A DNA stretch of 64,000 nucleotides from G965250275 sp965250275 (GCA_965250275.1 OZ252297.1:4588001-4652000); one strand, 5' to 3'. Positions 1 through 9,469 are shown, counted from the stretch's first letter. Notes: generated by a model not told the origin, from the sequence alone. Program-made: numbers and translations.

Positions 1-143
1 CTGTCGCTGCCACGATCAAGGTAGTCGCCCAGAAAGACAATCTCGGCATCCGGACCTCCGTCCGTTTCAATGAATGCCAGCGCAGCTTCCAGCGCGCCAA
101 TCTGCCCGTGAACATCGCCGACAACATATAGGGGATCTGACAT
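1..143 (-). CDS. Calcineurin-like serine/threonine protein phosphatase, N-terminal fragment
   Basis: Only the first 47 codons lie in the window and the gene continues past the left edge. They start at an ATG read on the minus strand and include two metallophosphoesterase signatures: a GDVHG block around residue 9 and a GDYLDRG block around residue 39. These supply metal ligands in the PPP/bis(5'-nucleosyl)-tetraphosphatase family, so a Ser/Thr phosphatase or symmetrical Ap4A hydrolase is likely. The substrate cannot be told from this piece. The gene lies 65 bp downstream of tctA on the same strand and need not be functionally linked to it. Confidence 0.75.
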   Translation of the reverse strand, partial: MSDPLYVVGDVHGQIGALEAALAFIETDGGPDAEIVFLGDYLDRGSD

Positions 144-208
144 GCGAAACTCCGTCCTGTCCGATTAGCGCCTTGATGCCTCAGCACTCGTCCGGCGAAA
201 ACCCCAAT

Positions 209-1720
209 TCAACCGGCGAGGTCAGCCTCTGCTTTCGCTTGGCGTCGTGCGAGCAGAATGGTGACCACAATAGCAAGTAGCATCAGCGCAACCCCAAAGG
301 GGTAACTCAGCAGTTTGAGCGGATCGCCATTGAGCAAAGCCAGCGTCTGGGACAAGGAGATTTCAAAACGGGGCCCAAGAAAGAACGCGATAATGAAGAT
401 GACGACTGAAAACCCAAAGGCGTTCATCACGAACCCCAGCACCGCAAAAGCAAGCATGACACCCACCCCGAACACGCCACCCGAAGCCAACGAGACACCG
501 ACAAAACAAAGCAGCAGCGCGGTTGAGAAGATGAAGGATTCCGGCGCCGTGACGACACGCGCCCATAGCCGCAATCCGACCTGACCCACCAGGAAGTTCA
601 GCGCATTTGCGATGATCATCGCCCCAAACAGCCCATAGATCAGGCGACCCTGCTGCTCGAAAAGGAAGGGACCGGGTTGTACTCCATGGATCATGAACGC
701 GCTGATGATGAGCGCAGCACTGACGGACCCCGGGATGCCCAAGGTCAGGAGCGGGATCATGTTCGCGCCCATGACGGATGAATTTGCAGATTCCGAGGCG
801 GCGATCCCATGGAGATTGCCCTTGCCGAAACTGGCTGGATCGCGGGAAGCCTGCTTGGTCGAGGCGTATGACATGAATGCCGCGGCCGTCGACCCGATAC
901 CGGGCAATGCCCCCAATACGGTGCCGATGACTGCGCCGCGCGCCATGGTGAAGCGACAAGACCAGTATTCCGCCCAAGACACGCGCTGGTCCGCCCGATC
1001 CTGAGCGTCGGGCACAACAATGGCGGCCCGAACCTCACCCCTGGCTTGAGCCAGCCTGTTCAACAGCTCTGCAATCGCCAGCATACCGATCGCAACAGCT
1101 GGCAACGGCAACCCATCATACAACTCGAATTGGCCAAAGAAGAGGCGTGGGGTGGCGTGCTCGGGGTCGGTTCCCACCATGGCGGCCAACAGCCCGAGGG
1201 TGGCAGCGATCACACCCTTTGTGATGGACCGCCCCATCAAGCCTGCAATCACAGCGAATGCGAGCATCATCAGCCCAAGAACCTCAACCGGGCCCATCCG
1301 CAGTGCCAGCACGGCAATCGGCGCAGACACCGTGATCAGGACGATATCGCTGAACGTGTCGCCTGTGACCGAAGAGTAGAGCGCCATCTTGGTGGCCTTC
1401 AGTGGCTTGCCCTGCTTGGCCAGTGGGTATCCATCCAAAGCGGTTGCCGCCGCGTCCGGCGTTCCGGGTGTGTTGAGCAATACCGCAGGGATCGCTCCGC
1501 CGACCAGACCGCCCTTGTTCACACCAACCAGAAACCCGATGCCCGCCAATGGGTCCAGGCCAAAGGTGAAAGGGATCGCGATTGCCATCGCCATCACGGG
1601 TCCGATGCCCGGCACAGCGCCGACAAACTGCCCGACAACAACCCCAGCCAGCACGAAAAGGACGTTGACGGGATGTATCGCATCCCCAAAGCCCGCCAGT
1701 ATGATGTCGAGTTCAGGCAT
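209..1720 (-). CDS. tctA: Tripartite tricarboxylate transporter, large permease TctA
   Basis: This 503-residue, highly hydrophobic protein is the large (about 12-helix) inner-membrane subunit of a TctABC-type secondary carboxylate transporter. The N-terminal glycine-rich stretch (GAVPGIGPVMAMA near residue 35) and the block around residues 68-105 (NKGGLVGGAIPAVLLNTPG followed by DGYPLAKQGKP) are family hallmarks; a second PGIG repeat follows near residue 272. Length matches the family (about 500). It is the last gene of tctC-tctB-tctA, 6 bp after tctB. The transported carboxylate cannot be predicted because the binding protein sets specificity. Confidence 0.93.
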   Translation of the reverse strand: MPELDIILAGFGDAIHPVNVLFVLAGVVVGQFVGAVPGIGPVMAMAIAIPFTFGLDPLAGIGFLVGVNKGGLVGGAIPAVLLNTPGTPDAAATALDGYPLAKQGKPLKATKMALYSSVTGDTFSDIVLITVSAPIAVLALRMGPVEVLGLMMLAFAVIAGLMGRSITKGVIAATLGLLAAMVGTDPEHATPRLFFGQFELYDGLPLPAVAIGMLAIAELLNRLAQARGEVRAAIVVPDAQDRADQRVSWAEYWSCRFTMARGAVIGTVLGALPGIGSTAAAFMSYASTKQASRDPASFGKGNLHGIAASESANSSVMGANMIPLLTLGIPGSVSAALIISAFMIHGVQPGPFLFEQQGRLIYGLFGAMIIANALNFLVGQVGLRLWARVVTAPESFIFSTALLLCFVGVSLASGGVFGVGVMLAFAVLGFVMNAFGFSVVIFIIAFFLGPRFEISLSQTLALLNGDPLKLLSYPFGVALMLLAIVVTILLARRQAKAEADLAG

Positions 1721-1726
1721 CGGCGC

Positions 1727-2155
1727 TCATGGTAGAGGTCGCCCAAGCAGGCCGACCACAAGCAACCAGATTACCAGCGGCACCACGACAACCCCCGTCA
1801 GCAGCCAGAACGGGCGACGTTCGCCCGAGCACCACATGATTGCCAAAGCCATCCAGGGGGCAACCCATTCAAAGCCAAACCCAGAGATCAGAAACAAACC
1901 TACGCACAGAATGCCGCCAAACAGAGCTGCACGCGCCCATGGTGTTGTTGCGGCTGCCCCTGACGTATCGGGGCGCAAGATCAGCCAAAGACCGCACAGC
2001 GCCAATATCACTGCCAGCCCATAGGGCAATGTTCTTGGGCGCAGCCAACCGTAGTCGACCGGTTCAATCTGCCAGGGGATGACAATCCAGATCAGCAGAA
2101 CGCCAAACACCAGAAAGAAAAACCCGGTCAGGCGATCTGCCAAGCTGGCTTGCAT
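1727..2155 (-). CDS. tctB: Tripartite tricarboxylate transporter, small permease TctB
   Basis: This small four-helix membrane protein of about 142 residues is the small inner-membrane subunit that partners TctA. Hydrophobic segments lie near residues 10-30, 45-65, 80-100 and 110-135. The frame stays open upstream to 2188, but that start would overlap the end of tctC. The ATG at 2155 gives a 7-bp gap after the tctC stop and starts directly before the first helix, so I prefer it. TctB proteins are poorly conserved, and identification rests on size, topology and position between tctC and tctA. Confidence 0.85.
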   Translation of the reverse strand: MQASLADRLTGFFFLVFGVLLIWIVIPWQIEPVDYGWLRPRTLPYGLAVILALCGLWLILRPDTSGAAATTPWARAALFGGILCVGLFLISGFGFEWVAPWMALAIMWCSGERRPFWLLTGVVVVPLVIWLLVVGLLGRPLP

Positions 2156-2162
2156 TGCGGTC

Positions 2163-3104
2163 TCAGTTCGCAAAGAGCTGGCCGACATTGGCCAACCCGT
2201 TGTCCAGCATCGCGCGTGTGCCGTCCGGACCCATGTTCTCGATGGGAGATTTCAGCGCGTTTCCAACGACCGTCGCCACTTCCTCGCTGGCCAGAGCATT
2301 GGACAAGGCTTCGGTCAGTGCGGCCCGTGCATCTTCGGGTGTTCCCGCCGTTGTGGCAAAGAAAAAGACGGGGTCGACATAGATGGGATAACCCTGCTCG
2401 GGCAAGGTTGGAACCTCGGGGGCATAATTGTGGCGGCTGTCATTCATGCTGGCGATCATTTTCAAATCGCCGCTTTCCAGAAACGACAAGTGCTCGCCCG
2501 CTTCAAAGCCAGCGATCGCTTGCCCGCCGAGGATCAGCTTGACGTTTTCGGCGCCGCCTTTGGTGGACAGAAACTGGAACTCAACCCCCGCCTGATCCAT
2601 CACTTTGCGCATCGCCAGTTCCTGCGGTTTGGCGTCGAACGCCAGCGGTGCATCATTGGACTTGGCGTACTCGACCAGGCCCGCAATATCGTCAAAGGGC
2701 GCATCCGCACGGGCAATCATCGCAAGTTGGGCGCGGGCCGCCGTGCCGAGGTAGTCGAAACTGTCGAGATCAAAATTCAGCTGATCAGCGCGGTTCACAA
2801 GGTTCACCAGGATCGGCATGTTCACACCCAACCCGATGACCGATCCATCGGCCGGCCGGTTGGCAATGCCGGTGAACATGGCAACGCCGCCGCCGCCTGG
2901 TTTGTTCTCGGCGATGACGTTCCACCCGGTCTGATCCTTCATAACCTTGGCGACAACCCGCCCGATCACGTCCGTTGACCCGCCGGCGCCAAAGCCGATC
3001 TGAAGTGTCACGGGACCCGACGGCGCCCAGTCTGCCTTTGCCGCGCCCGAAAGCGCCAATGACAGGCCTGCAATCAGACCCAGCACAACTCCCTTGATAT
3101 TCAT
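2163..3104 (-). CDS. tctC: Tripartite tricarboxylate transporter substrate-binding protein TctC (Bug family)
   Basis: This periplasmic binding protein has about 313 residues: a signal peptide (MNIKGVVLGLIAGLSLALS, cleavage near ALSGAAKA) and then a Bug-type fold. Family features are the glycine-rich loop IGFGAGGSTDVIGR near residue 37 and ENKPGGGG near residue 65, which bracket the ligand pocket. The frame extends upstream to 3152, but the ATG at 3104 is preceded by a strong GGAGG ribosome binding site, which decides the start. It is first in the tctCBA operon, as is usual. Bug proteins bind small carboxylates; the ligand here is unknown. Confidence 0.92.
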   Translation of the reverse strand: MNIKGVVLGLIAGLSLALSGAAKADWAPSGPVTLQIGFGAGGSTDVIGRVVAKVMKDQTGWNVIAENKPGGGGVAMFTGIANRPADGSVIGLGVNMPILVNLVNRADQLNFDLDSFDYLGTAARAQLAMIARADAPFDDIAGLVEYAKSNDAPLAFDAKPQELAMRKVMDQAGVEFQFLSTKGGAENVKLILGGQAIAGFEAGEHLSFLESGDLKMIASMNDSRHNYAPEVPTLPEQGYPIYVDPVFFFATTAGTPEDARAALTEALSNALASEEVATVVGNALKSPIENMGPDGTRAMLDNGLANVGQLFAN

Positions 3105-3136
3105 GGCAAATCCTCCCTCCGGCCGCAGTGCGGCGC

Positions 3137-3166
3137 AAAATGCCCGACCCAACCAAAGGTCAGGGC
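3137..3166 (-). terminator. Rho-independent terminator after serA
   Basis: Read on the minus strand, TGCCCTGACC and GGTCGGGCA form a 9-bp stem with one bulged T and an 8-nt loop, followed at once by TTTT. It lies about 70 bp past the serA stop and just before the tctC ribosome binding site, so it would separate the serC-serA transcript from tctCBA. Confidence 0.6.
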
Positions 3167-3237
3167 ACTGATGGGAGATAGCCTGTCACGAGAAACCTAA
3201 CAAAGCAACGATTCCTGCGAGGGAGACGTTGCAGGTG

Positions 3238-4833
3238 TCAGTCCACGTCGAATTGCAGGGGTTTGACCTGCCGGAACATCCCCGTGGCTTCGAGTTTCTC
3301 CAGCACAGGCGTGGGCACCGGCGCATCGACGTATAGCAATGCGATGGCTTCGCCTCCGGCTTCTGCGCGACCCAGGGTAAAGTTCGCGATGTTCACATCG
3401 TTTGCGCCAAGGGTCTGCCCTAGCGTCCCGATGATGCCGGGCACATCTTCGTTGGTGGTGTAGAGCATATGCGCCCCGATCGCGGCGTCGATATTGATGC
3501 CTTTGATCTGAATGAAACGCGGTTTGCCGTCGGAGAACACAGTCCCGCCAATGGACCTCTCCCGTTTGTCGGTCACCACGGTCAGCTTGATGTAGCCGTC
3601 AAAAGCACCCGACTTGGCCTGGTTGGTGGTAGAAATCTGGATGCCGCGCTCGGCGGCAATCACGGGGGCCGACACCATATTCACGTCCGGGTTGACACGC
3701 TTCATGATCCCGGCAATCGCCGCGCAGTTGAGCGCTTCGAGGTTCATTTCGGCGACAGTTCCGTCGTACAAAATGTTGATGGCCTTGATCGGTTCATCCG
3801 TCATCTGGCCGATAAAGCCACCGAGATGGCCAGCCAGCTTGACCCACGGCCCCATGACTTTGGCTTCTTCCGCGGTCACCGATGGCATGTTCAGCGCGTT
3901 CGTCACCGCACCGGTCAACAGATAATCAGACATCTGTTCGGCAACCTGCAGCGCCACGTTTTCCTGCGCCTCGGTTGTGGCAGCACCCAGATGCGGCGTG
4001 CACACGACGTTCGGCAGGTGAAAGAGTGGGTTGTCTTCCGCCGGCTCCACGCTGAAGACATCGAACGCTGCGCCGGCCACGTGGCCCGATTTCAGCAGAT
4101 CCGCCAAGGCCGCTTCGTCCACCAGACCGCCACGCGCGCAATTGATGATCCGCACACCCTTCTTGGTCTTTTCCAACGCCTCGCGGCTCAGGATGTTCTT
4201 TGTTTGCTCGGTCAGAGGGACGTGAAGCGTGATGAAATCGGCCCGCGCCAAAAGGTCGTCGAGTTCAACCTTCTCGACGCCCATCTTCTCAGCCTTTTCG
4301 ACCCCGAGAAACGGATCATAGGCGATGACCTTCATCTTCAGCGCCCGCGCGCGGTCGCATACGATCCCGCCAATGTTCCCGGCGCCGATCACCCCCAGTG
4401 TTTTACCGGTCAATTCGACGCCCATGAACCTCGACTTTTCCCATTTACCGTCGTGTGTGCTTTGGCTGGCTTCGGGAATTTGCCGGGCCACCGCAAACAT
4501 CATGGCGATGGCATGTTCTGCGGTCGTGATCATGTTGCCAAAGGGCGTGTTCATCACGATCACCCCCTTCTTGGAAGCCGTGTCCTTGTCGATGTTGTCC
4601 GTGCCGATCCCGGCGCGCCCGACAACTTTGAGATTCGGGGCCGCCGCCAGGATCTTCTCTGTAACCTTGGTCGCTGACCGAATGGCGAGACCGTCATACT
4701 GGCCAATCACTTCGGCCAGTTTGTCTTTGTCCTTGCCCAGATCGGGTTCGAAATCGACGTCGATACCGCGATCGCGGAAAATCTGAACGGCAGCGTCGGA
4801 GAGTTTGTCGGAAATGAGTACTTTGGGGGCCAT
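3238..4833 (-). CDS. serA: D-3-phosphoglycerate dehydrogenase
   Basis: This 531-residue protein catalyses the first step of phosphorylated serine biosynthesis, 3-phosphoglycerate + NAD+ to 3-phosphohydroxypyruvate. It has the long (type I) architecture: split substrate-binding domain, Rossmann NAD-binding domain with GVIGAGNIGG near residue 147, the catalytic Arg in the INCARGG block and the His in the TPHLGAATTEAQ block, then an intervening (ASB) domain and a C-terminal ACT domain from about residue 455. The ACT domain suggests serine feedback control, though not all long forms respond. The gene lies 75 bp downstream of serC on the same strand. Confidence 0.97.
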   Translation of the reverse strand: MAPKVLISDKLSDAAVQIFRDRGIDVDFEPDLGKDKDKLAEVIGQYDGLAIRSATKVTEKILAAAPNLKVVGRAGIGTDNIDKDTASKKGVIVMNTPFGNMITTAEHAIAMMFAVARQIPEASQSTHDGKWEKSRFMGVELTGKTLGVIGAGNIGGIVCDRARALKMKVIAYDPFLGVEKAEKMGVEKVELDDLLARADFITLHVPLTEQTKNILSREALEKTKKGVRIINCARGGLVDEAALADLLKSGHVAGAAFDVFSVEPAEDNPLFHLPNVVCTPHLGAATTEAQENVALQVAEQMSDYLLTGAVTNALNMPSVTAEEAKVMGPWVKLAGHLGGFIGQMTDEPIKAINILYDGTVAEMNLEALNCAAIAGIMKRVNPDVNMVSAPVIAAERGIQISTTNQAKSGAFDGYIKLTVVTDKRERSIGGTVFSDGKPRFIQIKGINIDAAIGAHMLYTTNEDVPGIIGTLGQTLGANDVNIANFTLGRAEAGGEAIALLYVDAPVPTPVLEKLEATGMFRQVKPLQFDVD

Positions 4834-4908
4834 GTTGTGGTCCTTTGAACGGAGTCGCGCCGGGATGAGCCCGCGCAGGATGACTTTGTGTGGTTGGTGG
4901 TGGGAGGA

Positions 4909-6063
4909 TCAGACCGCTTCGGGTTGCACCGAGATTTCTGCCTCGAAGGCCCATTCGAGCCAGGGCAGCATCGCGACGACATCCGCGGTTTCCACAGTTC
5001 CTCCGCACCAGATACGCAGGCCAGGAGGCGCGTCCCGATAGGCTCCGATATCCAGCGCGATGTTTTCATCTGCCAGCCGCTTCGCAACGGCCTTGGCAAA
5101 GGCGGCACCGTCAGCGATGCGCGCATCGCTGAATTTCAGACAGACGCTGGTGTTGGACCGGGTTGCCGGATCGGAGGCGAGAAAATCGATCCAGTCATGA
5201 GCGTCCACAAAAGCGGCGATGGCTGCAGAATTGGCATCCGCCCGTGCAATCAAACCCTGAAGACCACCGACCGAACGCGCCCAAGCCAGGCACTGCAGGT
5301 AGTCCTCAACCGCCAGCATCGAGGGTGTATTGATCGTTTCGCCCTTGAACACGCCTTCGATCAGTTTGCCACCCTTGGTGAGGCGGAAAATCTTCGGCAA
5401 AGGCCATTGCGGAGTGTAGGTTTCCAGCCGCTCCACAGCGGCAGGGGACAAGATCAGCATGCCATGTGCCGCTTCCCCACCCAGAACTTTTTGCCAGCTG
5501 AATGTGGTCACATCGAGCATGTCCCACGGAAGGTCCACCGCAAACGCAGCGGATGTCGCGTCGCACAGGGTCAGACCCGTGCGGTCGTGCGGGATGACAC
5601 TCCCGTCTGGCACCCGAACGCCGGACGTCGTTCCGTTCCAGGTAAAACAAACGTCTTTGTCCCAATCGACAGAGGCCAGATCGACAATCTCTCCGTAGTC
5701 CGCGGTTTTGACGTCAGCCTCCAGGCCAAGCTGTTTGACCGCGTCGGTGACCCAGCCTGCGCCGAAGCTCTCCCACGCCAGCATTTCGACCGGGCGCGCG
5801 CCAAGCAGATTCCACATTGCCATCTCAAAGGCGCCGGTATCAGAGGCCGGCACAATGCCAATCCTGTAGTCTTCCGGCACACCTAACAAAGCACGCGTTT
5901 CATCGATTGCGGCGCGCAGCTTGTCTTTGCCAATCGCAGCCCTGTGCGACCGGCCCAGCGCCGCGTCAGACAGAGAATCGAAGGTGAATGTTGGGGGTTT
6001 GGCACAAGGGCCAGAGGAAAAACGCGGATTCGCCGGCCGCGCGCCGGGGTATTCAGTCGCCAT
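4909..6063 (-). CDS. serC: Phosphoserine aminotransferase
   Basis: This 384-residue PLP enzyme carries out the second step of serine synthesis, transferring the amino group of glutamate to 3-phosphohydroxypyruvate. The start at 6063 gives the usual N-terminus (ARPANPRFSSGPCAKPP) and has a GGAAGG ribosome binding site. The longer open frame to 6243 is non-homologous leader. The PLP lysine is in the TFSWQKVLGGEAAHG block (near residue 198). It belongs to the longer alphaproteobacterial SerC branch rather than the E. coli-like one. It is first in a serC-serA pair. Confidence 0.95.
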   Translation of the reverse strand: MATEYPGARPANPRFSSGPCAKPPTFTFDSLSDAALGRSHRAAIGKDKLRAAIDETRALLGVPEDYRIGIVPASDTGAFEMAMWNLLGARPVEMLAWESFGAGWVTDAVKQLGLEADVKTADYGEIVDLASVDWDKDVCFTWNGTTSGVRVPDGSVIPHDRTGLTLCDATSAAFAVDLPWDMLDVTTFSWQKVLGGEAAHGMLILSPAAVERLETYTPQWPLPKIFRLTKGGKLIEGVFKGETINTPSMLAVEDYLQCLAWARSVGGLQGLIARADANSAAIAAFVDAHDWIDFLASDPATRSNTSVCLKFSDARIADGAAFAKAVAKRLADENIALDIGAYRDAPPGLRIWCGGTVETADVVAMLPWLEWAFEAEISVQPEAV

Positions 6064-6240
6064 CAATGCTACCCTTCCAGATAAGCGCCCCTCGTTGGGG
6101 AGGGGTGTCCCACGGACGGGGATATGCGGGCCGCGATCGCTGCGCAACTCACAAAAGGCGGCAAAAGCGTCGCATCGCCCCGAAAATCCGACTTCTGTGT
6201 TCACTACAGGAAACTTCGGAGCCAACCGGAATGGTTGAAG

Positions 6241-6261
6241 CAAACACGCCGAACGTGTTTG
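6241..6261. promoter_or_regulatory. Perfect inverted repeat between serC and the AI-2E gene
   Basis: CAAACACG and CGTGTTTG form perfect 8-bp arms around a 5-nt spacer (CCGAA) in the 234-bp divergent region. It lies 37 bp before the plus-strand start at 6298 and 178 bp before the serC start. It could be an operator for either gene or a leader hairpin for the plus-strand transcript. No known regulator is recognised. Confidence 0.4.
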
Positions 6262-6297
6262 TTGAGGCCATCAATGGCGCACTCAATAGGAGACCCG

Positions 6298-7353
6298 ATG
6301 GAGGCAGGCGCACAATTTAGGCTGGCCACGATAACCTATGCGCTGGCGATGACACTGATGCTCGGGTGGCTACTCTACATTGGGCGCGGTGTGATCATGC
6401 CTGTGCTGCTGGCAGTGATCGCGGTCTATATCCTGACAACAAGCGCTGAAGCGCTGGGCAGGCTGCCGGTCTTTCGACGGCTCGGCAGACGCTGGCGACG
6501 CCTGATGGTCTTGATCGGCATTCTCGCGGTTGTGCTGATGCTGTCGGCGTTTGTGACCTCCAACGCAGCAGCGATCTCAGCGGCGATCCCTGGATACGAA
6601 CACAACCTTGATATCCTGCAGAAACGCCTGATGAACGTGCTTGGACTGGATGACGAGCCCAACCTCAGAAAGCTTGGAAACGAGATACTCGATCTCTTCG
6701 ACGCGACAGCCCTTATGCCGCAAATCGTTTCAACACTGAGCAACGCGGGTACATTAATCATCGCCGCGGGTCTCTACGCGGTCTTTATCCTCGCAGATCT
6801 CGACCGGCTGCCCGGCAAAACCCGTCTGGCCCTTGGCGAAAGCGAACGCACCGAACAGACGCTGGAGATCGTCCGGCAGATCAACGTCCGGATTGGCAGT
6901 TACCTGGCAGCAAAGACACTTGTGAACGCCCTGCTCGCAGCGGTATCCTTGGCAATCCTTTGGGCCACCGGCATTGAGTTTGCGTTGTTCTGGGCCATCC
7001 TAATCGGGTTGCTGAACTACATTCCTTACATTGGTTCGATTTTCGGCGTGGTCTTCCCCGTCACCATGAGCCTTGTTCAATTCGGTTCACTCAGCCACGC
7101 AGCATTGGTGCTCGTTTTGCTGCTGGTCGTGCAGAGTTCCGTTGCCTACTTCCTGGAACCCAAGATTTTGGGCCGTTCCGTCAATCTCAGTCCGTTGATG
7201 GTCTTACTTGCGTTGGCCGTATGGACCAGCCTTTGGGGTCTGACCGGGGCCATTCTGGCTGTTCCACTCACGGCGATGGTGACAATCATTTTAGCGGAGT
7301 TTCCCGGCACCCGGTTCATCGCCATCTTTATGTCCGAACATGGTCAGTTGTAG
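6298..7353 (+). CDS. AI-2E family (TqsA/PerM-type) membrane transporter
   Basis: This integral membrane protein of about 351 residues belongs to the AI-2E transporter (PF01594) family. It has the usual layout: paired N-terminal helices, an amphipathic central region (about residues 80-150), then helices with the typical LLNYIPYIGSIFGVVFP block (near 240) and a LEPKILGRSVNLSPL block (near 290). ATG 6298 is chosen because AGGAG precedes it at a spacing of 5. The longer frame to 6124 would overlap the serC leader. Family members have been tied to AI-2 export or Na+/H+ exchange; the substrate is not predictable. It sits between serC and serB without obvious pathway logic. Confidence 0.88.
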   Translation: MEAGAQFRLATITYALAMTLMLGWLLYIGRGVIMPVLLAVIAVYILTTSAEALGRLPVFRRLGRRWRRLMVLIGILAVVLMLSAFVTSNAAAISAAIPGYEHNLDILQKRLMNVLGLDDEPNLRKLGNEILDLFDATALMPQIVSTLSNAGTLIIAAGLYAVFILADLDRLPGKTRLALGESERTEQTLEIVRQINVRIGSYLAAKTLVNALLAAVSLAILWATGIEFALFWAILIGLLNYIPYIGSIFGVVFPVTMSLVQFGSLSHAALVLVLLLVVQSSVAYFLEPKILGRSVNLSPLMVLLALAVWTSLWGLTGAILAVPLTAMVTIILAEFPGTRFIAIFMSEHGQL

Positions 7354-7424
7354 ACGAGGTCTGGTGCACCAACACCTTGTGTGATTAGACCGCCGCACTG
7401 CATCTCGAACCCAAGGACATATCC

Positions 7425-8303
7425 ATGTTTGTCGTGACCCTGTTAACGGCACCATCTCAACCCGGTCTTGACCCGGCTCTGGTCGACTCGCTGCGCAATG
7501 CCTGGGGCGGTGGCGAGGCCGGATGGTTGTCCCTGGACGAGGCTGCCGAGTTTCCGGTCGAGGTTCAGCCTGAAAACCAGTGGCAGGTCTGGGATGATCT
7601 TCAGGCCATGGGGGTGGATCTGATCGTTCAACCCGCGGCGGGACGCGCCAAGACGCTTTTGCTCGCTGATATGGACAGCACGATGATCCAGCAGGAGTGC
7701 ATAGACGAACTGGCGGACGAAGCCGGGGTTGGCGCGCTTGTGAAGGACATAACCGCGCGCGCGATGAATGGTGAGTTGGACTTCGAGGGCGCTCTCATCG
7801 AACGCGTCGGTCTTCTCGATGGGCTGGAGACCTCGGTGATTGGCGACGTCCTTGATAATCGCATCACTTATATGCCCGGTGGTCAAACGCTGGTTGCCAC
7901 CATGAAAGCTGCAGGCGGGCACGCGGCGCTTGTCTCCGGCGGCTTCACCGCCTTCACGCAGTCGGTTGCACAGGCACTTGGATTTAATGAAAACCGAGCC
8001 AACACCTTGCTCGCGGCAGATGGCAAACTCACAGGCGAGGTCGCGCGCCCCATCCTTGGCCGGGATGCAAAGGTTCAGGCACTGGAAGAGATTACAAAGA
8101 GGCTCGGCATTTCTGAGGCTGACGTGATCGCGGTCGGGGACGGCGCCAATGATCTGGGGATGTTGCAGCGCGCCGGCACGGGCGTCGCCCTGCACGCCAA
8201 GCCATCAGTTGCGGCCCAGTGCGACGTCAGGATCAACCACGGCGACCTGACAGCACTTCTATATTTGCAGGGTTACACCAAGGATCGTTTCGTCGCGCCC
8301 TGA
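7425..8303 (+). CDS. serB: Phosphoserine phosphatase
   Basis: This 292-residue HAD-superfamily enzyme performs the last step of serine synthesis, phosphoserine to serine. The catalytic DMDST motif (nucleophile Asp82, Asp84) is near residue 82, followed by the QECIDELAD cap region, SGGFTAFT (motif II) and the GDGANDLGML metal-binding motif near residue 240. The N-terminal 75 residues form the divergent ACT-like extension typical of bacterial SerB. It is close to serC-serA but on the opposite strand, and ends 3 bp from the convergent asparaginase gene. Confidence 0.96.
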   Translation: MFVVTLLTAPSQPGLDPALVDSLRNAWGGGEAGWLSLDEAAEFPVEVQPENQWQVWDDLQAMGVDLIVQPAAGRAKTLLLADMDSTMIQQECIDELADEAGVGALVKDITARAMNGELDFEGALIERVGLLDGLETSVIGDVLDNRITYMPGGQTLVATMKAAGGHAALVSGGFTAFTQSVAQALGFNENRANTLLAADGKLTGEVARPILGRDAKVQALEEITKRLGISEADVIAVGDGANDLGMLQRAGTGVALHAKPSVAAQCDVRINHGDLTALLYLQGYTKDRFVAP

Positions 8304-8306
8304 CGA

Positions 8307-9335
8307 TCAGGGAAAGCCGGCTGCTGCCTGAATACTGCCTGCTTCGATGTCTCGGCGATTCAAGATTGGCGCGTTCAGAACGCGCCGGGTGGCCGGATGC
8401 TCAGCGTCGAGCACACCCAGTTTGACCAGCAACGCGGCGATCGCGCATTCACTCGCACGTGTTGCGCCATCTGAAATCTTCAGCGCAATGCCAAGGCGTT
8501 GCTCGGGCAGGATCCCCACGAAGACACCCTCTGCCCCGGTTTTGATGGCAGCTTTGCCTTTCATGGCGCGCATCAGCTCCGTGCAGGCCCGCCCTTCGCC
8601 CGCGACCAATTCCGGATGCGCCATCATTGCCTGCGTCAGGCGTTGCGCGGCATCACTCAAGGTATCTGCGCGCGACCCTGCGCTTGCAAACCATGCCATG
8701 GCGCGTGCAAGCCCATGCACAGTACACGCAAAGTTCGGTGCAGAGCATCCGTCGATTCCGAATGTAGGACTGGTCTCTCCAGTGACTTTTTCGAAATCAG
8801 CCAGACACGCCTGTTGCACCGGGTGCTCTATGTCGATGTACTCCGGTCCCGCACCCAAATGCTTGGTTAAGGTCAGAAAGCCTGCGTGCTTGCCCGAGCA
8901 ATTGTTGTGATACTGGCACGGCGATTTGTCAGTCTTGATCAGGTGGGTCTGTTCCGCTGGGTCATCGGGCATCTGGGGCCCGCATCGCAATGCATCGTCG
9001 TCCAGCGCAAGGTCTGCCAGCCAGTCTCGTACACGTGCAGTATGGATTTCGGCTCCGTTGTGGGAGGCACAGGCCAAGGCCAGATGCTCTGGTGTGAGAT
9101 TCGCGGCATCCGCAGCGCCAGACGTGATCAAAGGCAACGCCTGGATCATTTTTGAAGAGCTGCGCGGATAGATCACAGCTTGGGGATCACCCCAGGCCTG
9201 CACAATCTGACCGGTGTCATCGCAGACCACCGCGTGGCCCAGATGCAGGCTCTCCAGAAGCTGGCCGCGCCAGATCTCGGACAATGGGACGGGATGGGTC
9301 AAATTGTGTCTCACTTCTTGGCGAAAACCTGCCAA
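8307..9335 (-). CDS. L-asparaginase (asparaginase II family, PF06089)
   Basis: This 342-residue protein matches the Rhizobium-type asparaginase family, unrelated to E. coli AnsA/AnsB, and should hydrolyse L-asparagine to aspartate and ammonia. Landmarks are YPRSSSKMIQALPL (near residue 57), ASHNGAEIHTARV (near 90), HNNCSGKHAGFL (near 144) and GIDGCSAPNFA (near 194); the conserved Ser-Lys and Cys residues of the family lie in these blocks. The ATG at 9335 adds about 11 residues before the conserved part; a TTG at 9302 is an alternative start. It is convergent with serB and divergent from the IalB-family gene. Confidence 0.9.
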   Translation of the reverse strand: MAGFRQEVRHNLTHPVPLSEIWRGQLLESLHLGHAVVCDDTGQIVQAWGDPQAVIYPRSSSKMIQALPLITSGAADAANLTPEHLALACASHNGAEIHTARVRDWLADLALDDDALRCGPQMPDDPAEQTHLIKTDKSPCQYHNNCSGKHAGFLTLTKHLGAGPEYIDIEHPVQQACLADFEKVTGETSPTFGIDGCSAPNFACTVHGLARAMAWFASAGSRADTLSDAAQRLTQAMMAHPELVAGEGRACTELMRAMKGKAAIKTGAEGVFVGILPEQRLGIALKISDGATRASECAIAALLVKLGVLDAEHPATRRVLNAPILNRRDIEAGSIQAAAGFP

Positions 9336-9469
9336 ACGGGCTTCCGTCGCTGGTGCTAGTTACGGTAGTGTGCGCCTATCGACAAGTCGGAGGATGCGCG
9401 GAACAGACGGCCGACAAGCGCCGCAGCCATCCCGGAAATTGAGGTCAAGATCAGTCTGGAGGCTGGAAA

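Noticed and set aside
3469..4677. 402-residue open frame antisense to serA
   Set aside because: It mirrors serA codon structure in GC-rich DNA, has no ribosome binding site and no recognisable domain.
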